Shown here piece by piece: positions 9,068 through 18,058 of a stretch of 64,000 nt of DNA. A program made the translations under genes and the position numbers. Origin of the DNA: Streptomyces cellulosae (lineage in GTDB: Bacteria; Actinomycetota; Actinomycetes; Streptomycetales; Streptomycetaceae). Each line of letters starts with the position of its first letter. Within the stretch, counting starts at the first letter, position 1. The notes beneath the pieces were generated by a model. The model saw only the letters and a program-made list of their open reading frames with translations, did not search any database and was not told where the DNA came from. Where the stretch lies: assembly GCF_000721105.1 (NCBI RefSeq), contig NZ_JOEV01000026.1, forward strand, positions 62,001 to 126,000, read 5' to 3'.

Positions 9068-9553
9068 GTGAGACGAGTGCGCCCTGGGACAGGGGTAGCG
9101 ACGTCCCGCGGTGGCGGCGGTGGCGCCGCAGGGGCTTCGCGCGCGGTCGGCGAGGAGCGTGCCCTGACGAGCGTCGCGGCCGGCGCCCGCTACGAGGGCG
9201 AGCCCGAGGACCTGCCCCGGCTGTGGCACGTCACCCTGAGCGTCTCCGGCGAGGAGGCCCCGCTGGCGGAGGTCCGGCGCGCCCTCGAACAGCTGGCCCA
9301 CGACCATCCCTTCCTCCTGACCAGCAGATACGCCAACGACCACGCGGAGATCCGGTACTGGGAGGAGGCCCGCGATCTGCACGACGCGGCCGCCGTCGCC
9401 CTGCGCCTGTGGGGCGAACACCGGCAGACCGCGGGACTGCCGCCGTGGGAGATCGTCGGCCTGGAGGTCATCGACCGCCAGACCTACCACCAGCGCATCT
9501 CCGAGGGGTACGGCCCGGCGCCCGCGACCCCGGTGGGCGTGCACCCCTTTTGA
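9068..9553 (+). CDS. conserved hypothetical protein between proB and proA
   Basis: 161 residues. The GTG at 9068 sits five bases after a perfect AAGGAGG, which decides the start against an upstream ATG at 8957. The first 45 residues are Gly/Ala/Arg-rich and probably disordered; the rest (about 55-161) is a compact alpha/beta region beginning LWHVTLSVSG and containing HAEIRYWEE, with a predicted beta-alpha-beta pattern. No signal peptide or membrane segment. I do not recognise a family. Its place between two proline genes may be incidental. Confidence 0.7.
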   Translation: MRRVRPGTGVATSRGGGGGAAGASRAVGEERALTSVAAGARYEGEPEDLPRLWHVTLSVSGEEAPLAEVRRALEQLAHDHPFLLTSRYANDHAEIRYWEEARDLHDAAAVALRLWGEHRQTAGLPPWEIVGLEVIDRQTYHQRISEGYGPAPATPVGVHPF

Positions 9554-9671
9554 GCGGTCCGGTTCCGGGACATCCGCGCGGTCCGGTGGAGCGGTCCGCG
9601 CCCGAGCGGTGCCTGTCTCGTGCTGTGGGATGACCGCTGGACGCACTCGTGAGGCGCACTAGGCTTCCCTC

Positions 9672-10958
9672 ATGACCACGCTCTCGCCGTACGACTCCAT
9701 GTCCCCGGTCACCCGGGCCGCCTACCGTGCCAAGGCCGCCGCCGCCGACCTCGCGCCGCTCCCGCGGGCCGAGAAGGACGACGCGCTGCTCGCCATCGCG
9801 GACGCGCTGGAGGTCCGTACGAGCGAAATCGTCGAGGCCAACGCCAAGGACATCGCCAAGGCCCGCGAGGCCGGCACCAGCGAGGCGATCATCGACCGGC
9901 TGACCCTGACCCCGGAGCGGGTGCGGGCCATCGCCTCCGACGTACGGGACGTCGTCGCACTTCCCGACCCGGTCGGCGAGGTCGTCCGCGGCTCGACCCT
10001 GCCCAACGGCATCGACCTGCGTCAGGTCCGGGTCCCGCTCGGTGTCGTCGGGATCATCTACGAGGCCCGCCCGAACGTGACGGTGGACGCGGCGGCGCTG
10101 TGCCTGAAGTCCGGCAACGCGGTCCTGCTGCGCGGCTCGGCCTCCGCATACGAGTCGAACAGCGCGCTCGTGCGGGTGCTCCGGGACGCCGTGGGCGGGG
10201 CCGGGCTGCCCGCCGACGCCGTGCAGCTGGTGCCCGGCGACAGCCGCGAGAGCGTGCGCGAGCTGATGCGGGCCCGCGGCCTGGTCGACGTGCTCATCCC
10301 GCGCGGCGGCGCCTCCCTGATCCAGACCGTCGTCACCGAGTCGATCGTCCCCGTCATCGAGACCGGCACCGGAAACTGCCACGTCTACGTCGACGCCAAC
10401 GCCGACCTCGACATGGCGATCGACATCCTGATCAACTCCAAGGCCCACCGCGTCAGCGTCTGCAACGCCGCCGAGACGCTCCTGGTCCACCAGGACATCG
10501 CCCCCCAGTTCCTGCCACGGGCCCTGGACGCCCTCGCGGAGGCGGGCGTGACCGTGCACGCCGACGAGCGGGTGCTGGCGTACGCCAAGGACTCCAAGGC
10601 GACGGTCGTGGAGGCCACCCCGGAGGACTGGGAGACGGAGTACCTGTCCTACGACATCGCCGCCGCCGTGGTGGACTCCCTGGACCGGGCCGTCGAGCAC
10701 ATCCGGCTGTGGACCTCCGGTCACACCGAGGCGATCGTCACCACATCCCAGCAGGCCGCCCGCCGCTTCACCCAGCTGGTCGACTCCACCACGGTCGCCG
10801 TCAACGCCTCCACCCGGTTCACCGACGGCGGCCAGTTCGGCTTCGGCGCGGAGATCGGCATCTCCACGCAGAAGCTGCACGCCCGCGGTCCCATGGGCCT
10901 GCCGGAGCTGACCAGCACGAAGTACATCGTCACCGGGGACGGGCACGTACGGCGCTGA
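9672..10958 (+). CDS. proA: glutamate-5-semialdehyde dehydrogenase (gamma-glutamyl phosphate reductase)
   Basis: Second step of proline synthesis: NADPH-dependent reduction of gamma-glutamyl phosphate. 428 residues, usual length. Aldehyde-dehydrogenase fold with the catalytic Cys in VCNAAET (about 263) and a conserved [10 protein letters not shown] cofactor-side segment (about 129). The start ATG at 9672 is preceded by TAGGCT (9660-9665), a -10-like hexamer six bases upstream, so translation may be leaderless. It works on the product of the ProB kinase encoded upstream. Confidence 0.94.
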   Translation: MTTLSPYDSMSPVTRAAYRAKAAAADLAPLPRAEKDDALLAIADALEVRTSEIVEANAKDIAKAREAGTSEAIIDRLTLTPERVRAIASDVRDVVALPDPVGEVVRGSTLPNGIDLRQVRVPLGVVGIIYEARPNVTVDAAALCLKSGNAVLLRGSASAYESNSALVRVLRDAVGGAGLPADAVQLVPGDSRESVRELMRARGLVDVLIPRGGASLIQTVVTESIVPVIETGTGNCHVYVDANADLDMAIDILINSKAHRVSVCNAAETLLVHQDIAPQFLPRALDALAEAGVTVHADERVLAYAKDSKATVVEATPEDWETEYLSYDIAAAVVDSLDRAVEHIRLWTSGHTEAIVTTSQQAARRFTQLVDSTTVAVNASTRFTDGGQFGFGAEIGISTQKLHARGPMGLPELTSTKYIVTGDGHVRR

Positions 10959-11103
10959 GGCGTACGCCCGGGGGCGCCGACCGCGCACATGCGCCCGACC
11001 GGCACGCAGGGCGCCGACCCGTGCCGCCGGAACGGCGTCTCATCCACCGGATGAATTTCCATACCGTCTGCCCAAATTGACCCCCCAGGTCTACTCTGGA
11101 TCC

Positions 11104-11679
11104 GTGCCGGAGGACGTGGGGGGCACGCCGTTCCCTGACGGCTGGGAGCCCGACGACGACCACGACCGCGGGGTGTCGGACGAAGAGTTCGCCTCCGTGG
11201 TCTTCGACGAGGCCTTCGTGCGGGCGGCGGTGGTGCACGAGCCGACCGCCGTGGAGCGCCTCCTGGCCGCCGCGCAGGCGAGAGCGGAGGCCTCCGAGGC
11301 CGAGGCCCGCCGCGCCCACAGCAGAGGCGAGCGTTACGAGGACGGGTTCGTCTCCGAGGACCCCAGCGGTTTCGGCCATGATCCGGACTTCGACGACCTG
11401 GGCGACCCCGACGTCCTCGAAAGCCGCTACGGCACTTCCGGGACGTACGGCAAACAGGTCCGCTGGCACCGCCCGGTCGCGTGGCTGCTCGCCATCGTGA
11501 TGGGCATCGGCATGGTCGCGCTGGCCTTCGCCGCGGTCTACCGGAGCGCCTCCTCCGGCGACCGGGACCAGCCCCCGCCGCCCGCCTCCACCGGCCTGGA
11601 GCAGGGCACCGCGGCGGCTCCGTCCGCGTCCGCCGACTACTCCCAGCCGGCCGTGTCCGCGGTCCCACGCACGCCCTGA
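11104..11679 (+). CDS. membrane protein, first of two tandem paralogs
   Basis: 191 residues from the GTG at 11104; a TTG at 11077 is an alternative. The cytosolic N-terminal part is acidic and contains SVVFDEAFVRAA (31-42) followed by an Ala/Glu-rich helix; one transmembrane helix spans about 125-147 and a short Pro/Ser-rich tail lies outside. TACTCT at 11092-11097 ends seven bases before the start, fitting a leaderless mRNA. The next gene repeats the SVVFDExFVRAA motif ahead of a single helix, so they arose by duplication. From memory, Streptomyces proteins at this position were found among partners of the spore-wall/glycopolymer machinery; that needs checking. Confidence 0.8.
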   Translation: MPEDVGGTPFPDGWEPDDDHDRGVSDEEFASVVFDEAFVRAAVVHEPTAVERLLAAAQARAEASEAEARRAHSRGERYEDGFVSEDPSGFGHDPDFDDLGDPDVLESRYGTSGTYGKQVRWHRPVAWLLAIVMGIGMVALAFAAVYRSASSGDRDQPPPPASTGLEQGTAAAPSASADYSQPAVSAVPRTP

Positions 11680-11779
11680 GCGACTCCCCGCAGGTCATCG
11701 GCGGTCCTGGTGAGAACCTGTCAGAACTTGTGGAGTACCACAGCGTTTACCCGAGCTCCCGGCGACCTACCCTGAAGAT

Positions 11780-12850
11780 ATGGGAGGGCCTGGAGAACCA
11801 CCTGAGGGGGCACCCGAGGGCGGCCCCGGAGGTGCCGAGGACGAGTACCGATCCGTCGTCTTCGACGAGTCGTTCGTCCGTGCTGCCCGCCTCCAGGAGT
11901 TCTCCGCCCACGAACGCATGGCCGACCACGCGCCCGCGGTACGCCGCAGGCCGCCGCTGCGCCGCGGGTTCCCCCGGCAGGCGCTGATGCTGGTCCTGCT
12001 GATCGCCGTCGCCTTCGGCACCGCGATCTACATGGGTGTACGCCACCCCTACCAGGCTCCCCTCGCCCAGCAGCCCGCCGAGCCCCTGCGGATGACCGTG
12101 ATCCCGCTGGCCCCGCAGGGCAAGGTGCCCGGCCACCCCGACCCCGAGTACCTGTACGCGCACAGCCCGGCCGCCCAGTACCGCATCGGCGCCGAGGGGA
12201 TAGCGCTGCCTGCCTCCCGGCGTACGGCGCACTTCTCGGACAGCCAGGTGGTCGCCGCGCTCCTCACCGCCAAGGACTACCTCGTCCGCTCCTCGCTGGA
12301 CCCGGACGTCCTCACCGGCGAGCAGGTCCGCCCCGTGCGCCTCCTCCTCGACACCGACCAGCTCGACCAGTTCGACCAGAGTTTCACCCAGCCGGCCGCC
12401 GACGGACGGCACGCGCCCACCGGATGGCTGGTGCGCTTCGACACGTCCGCCGCCCGGCTGGCGGACCAGAAGATCAGGGTCCAGGGCACCCTGCAGGCCA
12501 CCGAGACCGACTCCGCCACCCTGGAGGTGACCGCGGACCACACCTTCGTCTACGCGCTGCGGCCCGCCGGCGCCACCGCCAAGGCACAGACGTCCCTGTT
12601 CACGGTCCGGCGTGAGCTGCAGTTCCGCTTCGACCGCGACGACCTGCGGCTGCACACCACCCAGCTCGTCGTCTCCTACGTCCAGGCCGGGCCGCTGTCC
12701 TGCGCCGAGGACTCCACCGCCCATCTGCATCCGCTGCTCGCCGGCCAGACCGCCAGGACGGGCGGCCCGGCCGGCACGGACCCGTACGCCACGGGCAGCG
12801 CGCCCGCCCTGTGCGGGTCGCTGGCGAGGAGCGCGCAGCCGAAGGTGTGA
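11780..12850 (+). CDS. membrane protein with large extracytoplasmic domain, second paralog
   Basis: 356 residues. The short cytosolic N terminus carries SVVFDESFVRAA (25-36), nearly identical to the preceding protein, then a single transmembrane helix (about 67-86) and an outer domain of about 270 residues with alpha/beta character, ending in a Cys-containing segment (Cys residues near 311 and 347 could form a disulfide). TACCCT at 11768-11773 ends six bases before the ATG, so a leaderless transcript is likely. No enzymatic motif seen. Its stop is only 13 bp from the end of the convergent M48 protease gene. Confidence 0.82.
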   Translation: MGGPGEPPEGAPEGGPGGAEDEYRSVVFDESFVRAARLQEFSAHERMADHAPAVRRRPPLRRGFPRQALMLVLLIAVAFGTAIYMGVRHPYQAPLAQQPAEPLRMTVIPLAPQGKVPGHPDPEYLYAHSPAAQYRIGAEGIALPASRRTAHFSDSQVVAALLTAKDYLVRSSLDPDVLTGEQVRPVRLLLDTDQLDQFDQSFTQPAADGRHAPTGWLVRFDTSAARLADQKIRVQGTLQATETDSATLEVTADHTFVYALRPAGATAKAQTSLFTVRRELQFRFDRDDLRLHTTQLVVSYVQAGPLSCAEDSTAHLHPLLAGQTARTGGPAGTDPYATGSAPALCGSLARSAQPKV

Positions 12851-12863
12851 TGTCCGGCGTCGA

Positions 12864-13973
12864 TCAGTTCTCGTCGCTCGGGGAGGTGCCGTTCGGCGGC
12901 TGGTCCCTCGGCGGCTGGTCCTCCGGCGACGGCGAGCTCGTGAAGCCGCCGAAGCCGCGCCGGACCCGGCCGCCCAGGTCCCCGGCCCCGCCGGCGATGT
13001 CGCTGACCAGCTTCATCAGCGGGTCCTTGGAGGTCTTGACGTTGGTGGCGTAGCTCGCCGCCGACTCGCGGAACGAGTCCGTGACCGAGGTGTCCTTGTC
13101 CTCGCTGCGCCGCGGGTAGTGGCCGTCCATGATCCGCTGGTAGTCCCGGGACTCGGACCACTTCTTCAGCTCGGCGGCCCGCACGGTGGTGAAGGGGTGG
13201 GAGCGCGGCAGCACGTTCAGGATCTTCAGCACGGAGTCGCGCAGGTCACCCCCGGCCTCGTACTCCTCCGCCTGCTTCAGGAACGAGTCCACGTTCATCT
13301 CGTGCAGGTGGTTGCCGCCGGCGAGTTTCATCAGGCCGCGCATGGACGCGGTGAGGTCCTGGCCGACCAGCAGGCCCGCGCGGTCCGCGGACAGCTCCGA
13401 CTTGCGGAACCACTCGCGCAGCGCGGTCACGATCGCCATGATCGCGAGATTGCCCAGGGGGATCCAGGCCACCCTCAGCGCGAGGCTGGTCAGGAACAGC
13501 AGGATGGTCCGGTAGACCGAGTGGCCGGACAGCGCGTGTCCCACCTCGTGACCGACGACCGCCCGCATCTCCTCCTCGTCGAGCAGTTCGACGAGTCCCG
13601 TGGTGACGACGATGATCGGCTCGTCCAGGCCGATGCACATCGCGTTGGGCTGCGGGTCCTGGTTGACGTACATCGGGGGGACCTTCTCCAGGTCCAGGAT
13701 GTAGCAGGCGTCCCGCAGCATGTCGTTGAGGTGTGCGAACTGCTGGTCGGAGACGCGCACGGAGTCGGACAGGAACAGCAGCCTCAGACTGCGCTCGGGC
13801 AGCAGACCGCTGAGCGCCTTGAAGACAGTGTCGAACCCGCTCAGCTTGCGCAGCGCCACCAGGGCGGAGCGGTCGGCCGGGTGCTCGTACGCACGCGAGG
13901 AGATCCCCGGGAAGCGCCTGCGCTGCCTGCTCGGCACGTTCTCGCGTCCGTTCTGCTGGTGGCCGTCGGACAT
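12864..13973 (-). CDS. M48 family zinc metalloprotease (HtpX-like)
   Basis: 369 residues. HEVGH (about 142-146) is the zinc-binding gluzincin motif with a glutamate base; a hydrophobic stretch just after it (about 155-187) would anchor it in the membrane as in HtpX/M48 proteases. The C-terminal 40 residues are Pro/Gly-rich. The start ATG at 13973 has GGGGGAAG directly upstream; an ATG four codons earlier lacks a ribosome site. It is convergent with the paralogous membrane-protein genes. Expected role is membrane or envelope protein quality control; the substrate is unknown. Confidence 0.88.
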   Translation of the reverse strand: MSDGHQQNGRENVPSRQRRRFPGISSRAYEHPADRSALVALRKLSGFDTVFKALSGLLPERSLRLLFLSDSVRVSDQQFAHLNDMLRDACYILDLEKVPPMYVNQDPQPNAMCIGLDEPIIVVTTGLVELLDEEEMRAVVGHEVGHALSGHSVYRTILLFLTSLALRVAWIPLGNLAIMAIVTALREWFRKSELSADRAGLLVGQDLTASMRGLMKLAGGNHLHEMNVDSFLKQAEEYEAGGDLRDSVLKILNVLPRSHPFTTVRAAELKKWSESRDYQRIMDGHYPRRSEDKDTSVTDSFRESAASYATNVKTSKDPLMKLVSDIAGGAGDLGGRVRRGFGGFTSSPSPEDQPPRDQPPNGTSPSDEN

Positions 13974-14099
13974 GTCTTCCCCCATGTGCGTGTGAGTGGC
14001 CCTTTGCGGACCTTTGTGCGGCCCTTTGCGCCCCCGAAGCAGAGCCCAGCCTAGGCGGAGTTACCGTGGGCGGGCACTACAGCGAAGGAGTTCCGCGCC

Positions 14100-14261
14100 A
14101 TGGAGCACAACCCCCCATCCGCCTGGCTCACCGAGGCCGCGAGCGTCGCCGTGCAGCAAGGGACCGGGAACCTGCTCCGGATCGTCCTGGTCGTGATGGT
14201 GCTGGGCTGTGCCCTCACCGCGTGGTTCCTGCTGCGGGGCTACAGGCGGAAAGACGACTGA
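14100..14261 (+). CDS. small single-helix membrane protein (53 aa)
   Basis: Starts MEHNPPSAWL, 11 bases after AAGGAG (14084-14089). One transmembrane helix of about 20 residues (27-46, LLRIVLVVMVLGCALTAWFL) followed by a positively charged end (RGYRRKDD), giving N-out/C-in by the positive-inside rule. Too short for usual gene-length cut-offs. Strong ribosome site and typical GC-rich third positions support it as real. Function unknown. Confidence 0.62.
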   Translation: MEHNPPSAWLTEAASVAVQQGTGNLLRIVLVVMVLGCALTAWFLLRGYRRKDD

Positions 14262-14470
14262 GACGACGCGAAGGTTCCTTCGACGGCCGACGTGGGACGG
14301 ATGCCTACGAGCGGTCCGGAAGGCGTCGGAGGCCGACGGGAGAACGCCGAAGGCCGGCGAGAGCGCACCCCGGGGCCTCAACGGCGGAGTCGCCGTGATC
14401 GCTCTTGCGCGGTCCGCTTACGATGGGCCGACATCTTTATCCCGCCCACACCGGATAGGTCCTGCCGAAG

Positions 14471-14635
14471 ATGAACTTCCACAGCGCCGCTGCCCAGTTG
14501 GTCACCCTCGCCGCCGAGGGCGGGGAGCACGGTGGCAACCACGAGAGCCTCAATCCCCTGCTGACCGGCGGCGGTGCCCTCTTCGTCCTGCTGCTTCTGC
14601 TGTGGATCACCACCCGTTTCAACCGCGACCGCTGA
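14471..14635 (+). CDS. small single-helix membrane protein (54 aa)
   Basis: Starts MNFHSAAAQL; the amphipathic His/Glu/Gly-rich first 30 residues (EGGEHGGNHES) precede one helix (about 35-47, ALFVLLLLLWI) and end TTRFNRDR, positively charged. It lies 209 bp after the other tiny membrane protein and 126 bp before nadD. No strong ribosome site (GAAG two bases before ATG), so translation signals are weaker than for its neighbour. Role unknown. Confidence 0.6.
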   Translation: MNFHSAAAQLVTLAAEGGEHGGNHESLNPLLTGGGALFVLLLLLWITTRFNRDR

Positions 14636-14761
14636 GCACGCCGGCGGCTCGGCGGACGTCCGGCACGAGTCCGGTACGAGTTCGGCAGGGCCCTTTTCCC
14701 GGGCCGTCCCGAGGGATCCATCGGCCGGGGCCCTCAGGTCGGGCCGGTAGGGTCTGCACGC

Positions 14762-15676
14762 ATGGGAGAGCAGGACATGCCTACCGGTCCGGCGAATGAC
14801 ACGCCGAGCGGCACGGAAGACCGTCCGGTGAACGCCACCGGTATCGGCCCGGAGTACACCGCGGGCAGCGGTACGAGCGGTGCCGGAAACGGGGCGGGTG
14901 ACACCGGGAACGGTCGGACGCGAGCTGCCGGCGACGGTTCGAGCGTTGCCGGGTCCGGTCCGGCGGTCTCCGCCGGCGACGGTCCGCCGAGCCCCGGAGG
15001 CTCGACGAGCGGTGGCGTCGGAGGCGGTTCGGTGAGCGGTGGCGGGAAGCGGCTGCCGGTCGGTCCGGGCAACGCTCCGTCGAACCCGGGCAAGCGGCGG
15101 CTCGGCGTCATGGGCGGCACGTTCGACCCGATCCACCACGGGCACCTCGTGGCGGCCAGCGAGGTCGCCGCGCAGTTCCACCTGGACGAGGTGGTGTTCG
15201 TCCCGACCGGGCAGCCGTGGCAGAAGTCCCACCGCAAGGTCACCCCGGCCGAGGACCGCTATCTGATGACGGTCATCGCGACCGCCGAGAACCCCCAGTT
15301 CTCCGTCAGCCGTATCGACATCGACCGCGGCGGCCCGACCTACACCACGGACACCCTGCGCGACCTGAAGGCGCTCAACCCCGACACCGACCTCTTCTTC
15401 ATCACCGGCGCCGACGCGCTCGGCCAGATCCTGACCTGGCGGGACACGGAGGAGCTGTTCTCCCTCGCGCACTTCATCGGGGTCACCCGGCCGGGCCACG
15501 TCCTTTCCGATCCCGGCCTCCCCGAGGGCGGCGTCTCGCTCGTCGAGGTCCCCGCCCTGGCCATCTCCTCCACCGACTGCCGTGCGAGAGTCGCCAAGGG
15601 CGACCCCGTCTGGTACCTGGTGCCGGACGGAGTCGTGCGTTACATCGACAAGCGCGAGCTGTACCGCGGCGAGTGA
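14762..15676 (+). CDS. nadD: nicotinate-nucleotide adenylyltransferase with low-complexity N-terminal extension
   Basis: Makes deamido-NAD from nicotinate mononucleotide and ATP, in the cytosol. The enzyme domain begins near residue 110: [11 protein letters not shown] (118-128, nucleotidyltransferase HxGH) and ISSTDCR (about 268, ATP-binding). Residues 11-105 are Gly/Ser/Thr/Pro-rich and probably disordered, absent from ordinary NadD. TAGGGT at 14748-14753 lies eight bases before the ATG at 14762, fitting a leaderless start; but the GTG at 15032 has GGAGG seven bases upstream and would give a normal-sized 214-residue enzyme. Either start is possible. Confidence 0.9.
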   Translation: MGEQDMPTGPANDTPSGTEDRPVNATGIGPEYTAGSGTSGAGNGAGDTGNGRTRAAGDGSSVAGSGPAVSAGDGPPSPGGSTSGGVGGGSVSGGGKRLPVGPGNAPSNPGKRRLGVMGGTFDPIHHGHLVAASEVAAQFHLDEVVFVPTGQPWQKSHRKVTPAEDRYLMTVIATAENPQFSVSRIDIDRGGPTYTTDTLRDLKALNPDTDLFFITGADALGQILTWRDTEELFSLAHFIGVTRPGHVLSDPGLPEGGVSLVEVPALAISSTDCRARVAKGDPVWYLVPDGVVRYIDKRELYRGE

Positions 15677-15692
15677 GCCGAGAGGGGCACCG

Positions 15693-17483
15693 GTGAACGA
15701 CCGATACGACGCGGGATACGGCGGCCGTCAGGACGACCAGTACGAGATCGTCGGCTATGACGAGTACGGTCGGCCTGTCTACCAGCAGGCCCAGCCGCAG
15801 CAAGCCCACACCCAGCAGAACCAGCCCGAACAGCCACGGTCCCAGCAACCTCCGCAGCAGCCGTACGACCCCTACACCCAGCAGGGCTACGGATACGACC
15901 CGTACACCCAGGGCGGGCAGCAGACACCGGCGTACGACCCGTACGGCATCGGCCAGCAGGCGCCCGTGCCGCCCTACGACCCGTACGGCGCCCAGCAGAC
16001 CGGCGGCCCGGCACCCTCGTACGACCCCTACGGCCGGACCGCCGTCAGCGGGCAGCAGCCCCGGGTCGCCGAGCAGACCGCCTACATCCCGCAGCAGGCC
16101 GGCCCGGTCCAGGAACCGGCGGCCCCAGGGCGGGACCAGCGCGCCGGAGCGGGTCCGGATCCCCACGGCCAGCCGGGCGGGGCCCCGGCGGGCGAGGGCG
16201 AGCGTGACTACCGCACCGAGCAGTTCGCGTTCGTGGAGGAGCCCGACGGCGACTCCGAGGACGTCATCGACTGGCTGAACTTCACCGAGAACCGCACCGA
16301 GCGCCGCGAGGAGGCCAAGCGCCGCGCCCGCAGCCGGCTCATCGCCTTCGTCGTGGTGATGGCGCTGGTCGCGGTCGGCGGGGTGGGCTACCTCTGGTTC
16401 GCCGGGAAGCTGCCCGGCCTGTCGTCCTCCGACAAGAAGACCGGCACCACGGCGGCCGTCGGCGCGCAGAACCGCGACGTGATCGTCGTCCACCTGCACA
16501 ACACCTCGAAGGGCGGCACCTCCACGGCGTTGCTCGTCGACAACACCACCACGAAGCGGGGCACCACCGTCCTGTTGCCCAACTCCCTCGTCGTGACCGA
16601 CGACGACGGCACCACGACCACCCTCGCCAAGTCGGTCGACGACGACGGCTCCTCCGGTACCCGTGACTCCCTCGACACCGTCCTCGGCACCGACATCGAG
16701 GGCACCTGGCGCCTGGACACCCCCTACCTCGAGAACCTCGTCGACCTCGTCGGCACCATCGACGTCGACACCAACGCCGACGTGCCCGACCCGGCCGCCA
16801 AGAAGAAGGGCCAGGCGCCCCTGGTGCGCAAGGGGAAGGCGCAGACCCTCAGCGGGAAGATGGCCGTCGCCTACGCCACCTACCGCGCCTCCGGAGAGGC
16901 CCAGAACGCCCAGCTGGAGCGGTTCGGGCAGGTCATGCAGGGCGTGCTGCGCAAGCTGTCCTCCGACCCCACGGCCGCCACCACCACCGTGCAGACGCTG
17001 GCGCAGATCCTCGAGCCACCGCTGACCGACAACGTCCTGGGCACCTTCCTCGCCAAGCTCGCCGACCGCGCCAAGGGCGGCGACTACAAGACGGCCCTGA
17101 TGCCCGTCCAGAACGACGGCACCCTGAGCGCCGAGGCCAGCGCGAGCGTCGTCAAGGACGTCCTCGGCGGCACCGCGAAGAGCCCCGACAAGGACGCGGC
17201 CGTCAGCGTGTCCGTACAGAACGCCAGCGGCGTCAAGGACAACACCGGCAAGGCCCGTGTCGTCCTCCTCAACGGCGGCTTCACCTTCCTGGACGGCGGC
17301 ACGGCCACCGCCGCCCGGGCCTCCTCCAAGGTCGTCTACGCCGACGCCGCCGACAAGGACAACGCCACCGAGGTCGCCAAGACCCTGGGCCTGCCGGCCA
17401 CCTCCGTCAGCAAGGGAACGGTCTCCTCGGGCGACGTCGCCGTGGTCCTCGGCCAGGACTACAAGCCGGCGTCTGCCTCCTAG
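15693..17483 (+). CDS. LCP-fold protein with LytR C-terminal domain, catalytic residues apparently lost
   Basis: 596 residues, GTG start after GAGGGG, 17 bp behind nadD. Order: Tyr/Pro/Gln-rich cytosolic tail with repeated YDPYG motifs (1-150), one transmembrane helix (about 217-239), an outer LCP-like domain (about 260-430) and LytR_C (about 500-590, beginning VSVQNASG). LCP enzymes attach teichoic-type polymers to peptidoglycan using conserved Arg/Asp residues in motifs such as SxPRDS; here the equivalent reads LLPNSLV and the RSD-like position reads TSTALL, so pyrophosphate-binding arginines seem absent. It may be a structural or regulatory pseudo-enzyme of the wall-polymer machinery. Streptomyces PdtA is a related LCP transferase; orthology is not shown here. 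Confidence 0.82.
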   Translation: MNDRYDAGYGGRQDDQYEIVGYDEYGRPVYQQAQPQQAHTQQNQPEQPRSQQPPQQPYDPYTQQGYGYDPYTQGGQQTPAYDPYGIGQQAPVPPYDPYGAQQTGGPAPSYDPYGRTAVSGQQPRVAEQTAYIPQQAGPVQEPAAPGRDQRAGAGPDPHGQPGGAPAGEGERDYRTEQFAFVEEPDGDSEDVIDWLNFTENRTERREEAKRRARSRLIAFVVVMALVAVGGVGYLWFAGKLPGLSSSDKKTGTTAAVGAQNRDVIVVHLHNTSKGGTSTALLVDNTTTKRGTTVLLPNSLVVTDDDGTTTTLAKSVDDDGSSGTRDSLDTVLGTDIEGTWRLDTPYLENLVDLVGTIDVDTNADVPDPAAKKKGQAPLVRKGKAQTLSGKMAVAYATYRASGEAQNAQLERFGQVMQGVLRKLSSDPTAATTTVQTLAQILEPPLTDNVLGTFLAKLADRAKGGDYKTALMPVQNDGTLSAEASASVVKDVLGGTAKSPDKDAAVSVSVQNASGVKDNTGKARVVLLNGGFTFLDGGTATAARASSKVVYADAADKDNATEVAKTLGLPATSVSKGTVSSGDVAVVLGQDYKPASAS

Positions 17484-17526
17484 ACAGGGCTCGAAAAGGA
17501 CAGCGCCCCGCGTGCACGACGGCGGC

Positions 17527-17556
17527 ACCCCACGTGAAGACACCATCACGTGGGGT
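17527..17556 (+). terminator. hairpin between the LytR_C gene and rsfS
   Basis: Perfect 11-bp arms (17527-17537 and 17546-17556) around an 8-nt loop, 44 bp after the stop codon. No T run follows. Likely a terminator; it could equally serve as a leader structure for rsfS. Confidence 0.5.
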
Positions 17557-17614
17557 GTGCTCGGCGGTCCGTGAGACCCTTGAGGCCAAGTGACCGCCGA
17601 CCGAAAGCCATGCA

Positions 17615-18058
17615 GTGACCGCGACTGACCGCTCCCTGGAGCTCATCACCACCGCCGCCCAGGCGGCCGCCGACAAGCTCGCCCACGATGTGATCGCCTA
17701 CGACGTCAGCGACGTCCTGTCGATCACGGACGCCTTCCTCGTGGCCTCCGCCCCCAACGACCGTCAGGTCAAGTCGATCGTCGACGAGATCGAGGAGCGG
17801 CTCTCGAAGGAGCTCGGCGCCAAGCCGGTGCGCCGTGAGGGCGACCGCGAGGCCCGCTGGATCCTGCTCGACTACATCGACATCGTCGTCCACGTCCAGC
17901 ACAGCGAGGAGCGCGTCTTCTACGCCCTCGAGCGGCTGTGGAAGGACTGCCCCGAGATCGAGCTGCCCGCCGACGCCAGGGCCACCCGCGGCAAGGGCGA
18001 GGAGCACGCCAAGCTGCAGGCCGAGGAGGACACCGCCGAGTTCGGGGAGCTGCGGTGA
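17615..18058 (+). CDS. rsfS: ribosome silencing factor (Iojap/RsfS family)
   Basis: 147 residues from a GTG. The family binds uL14 on the large ribosomal subunit and blocks subunit joining when nutrients are scarce. Recognised by the central ITDAFLVASAPNDRQVKSI-type segment followed by the conserved RxEGxxEARWILLDYxDIVVHV core (shown here by EARWILLDYIDIVVHV). The charged C-terminal tail is usual. Its stop overlaps the start of the next gene (GTGA), so the two are translationally coupled. nadD and rsfS are neighbours in many bacteria; here the LytR_C gene sits between them. Confidence 0.93.
   Translation: MTATDRSLELITTAAQAAADKLAHDVIAYDVSDVLSITDAFLVASAPNDRQVKSIVDEIEERLSKELGAKPVRREGDREARWILLDYIDIVVHVQHSEERVFYALERLWKDCPEIELPADARATRGKGEEHAKLQAEEDTAEFGELR

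Noticed and set aside
12612..14054. 480-codon plus-strand frame over the M48 protease
   Set aside because: The minus strand encodes HEVGH and a full M48 domain; the plus-strand product is low-complexity without motifs.
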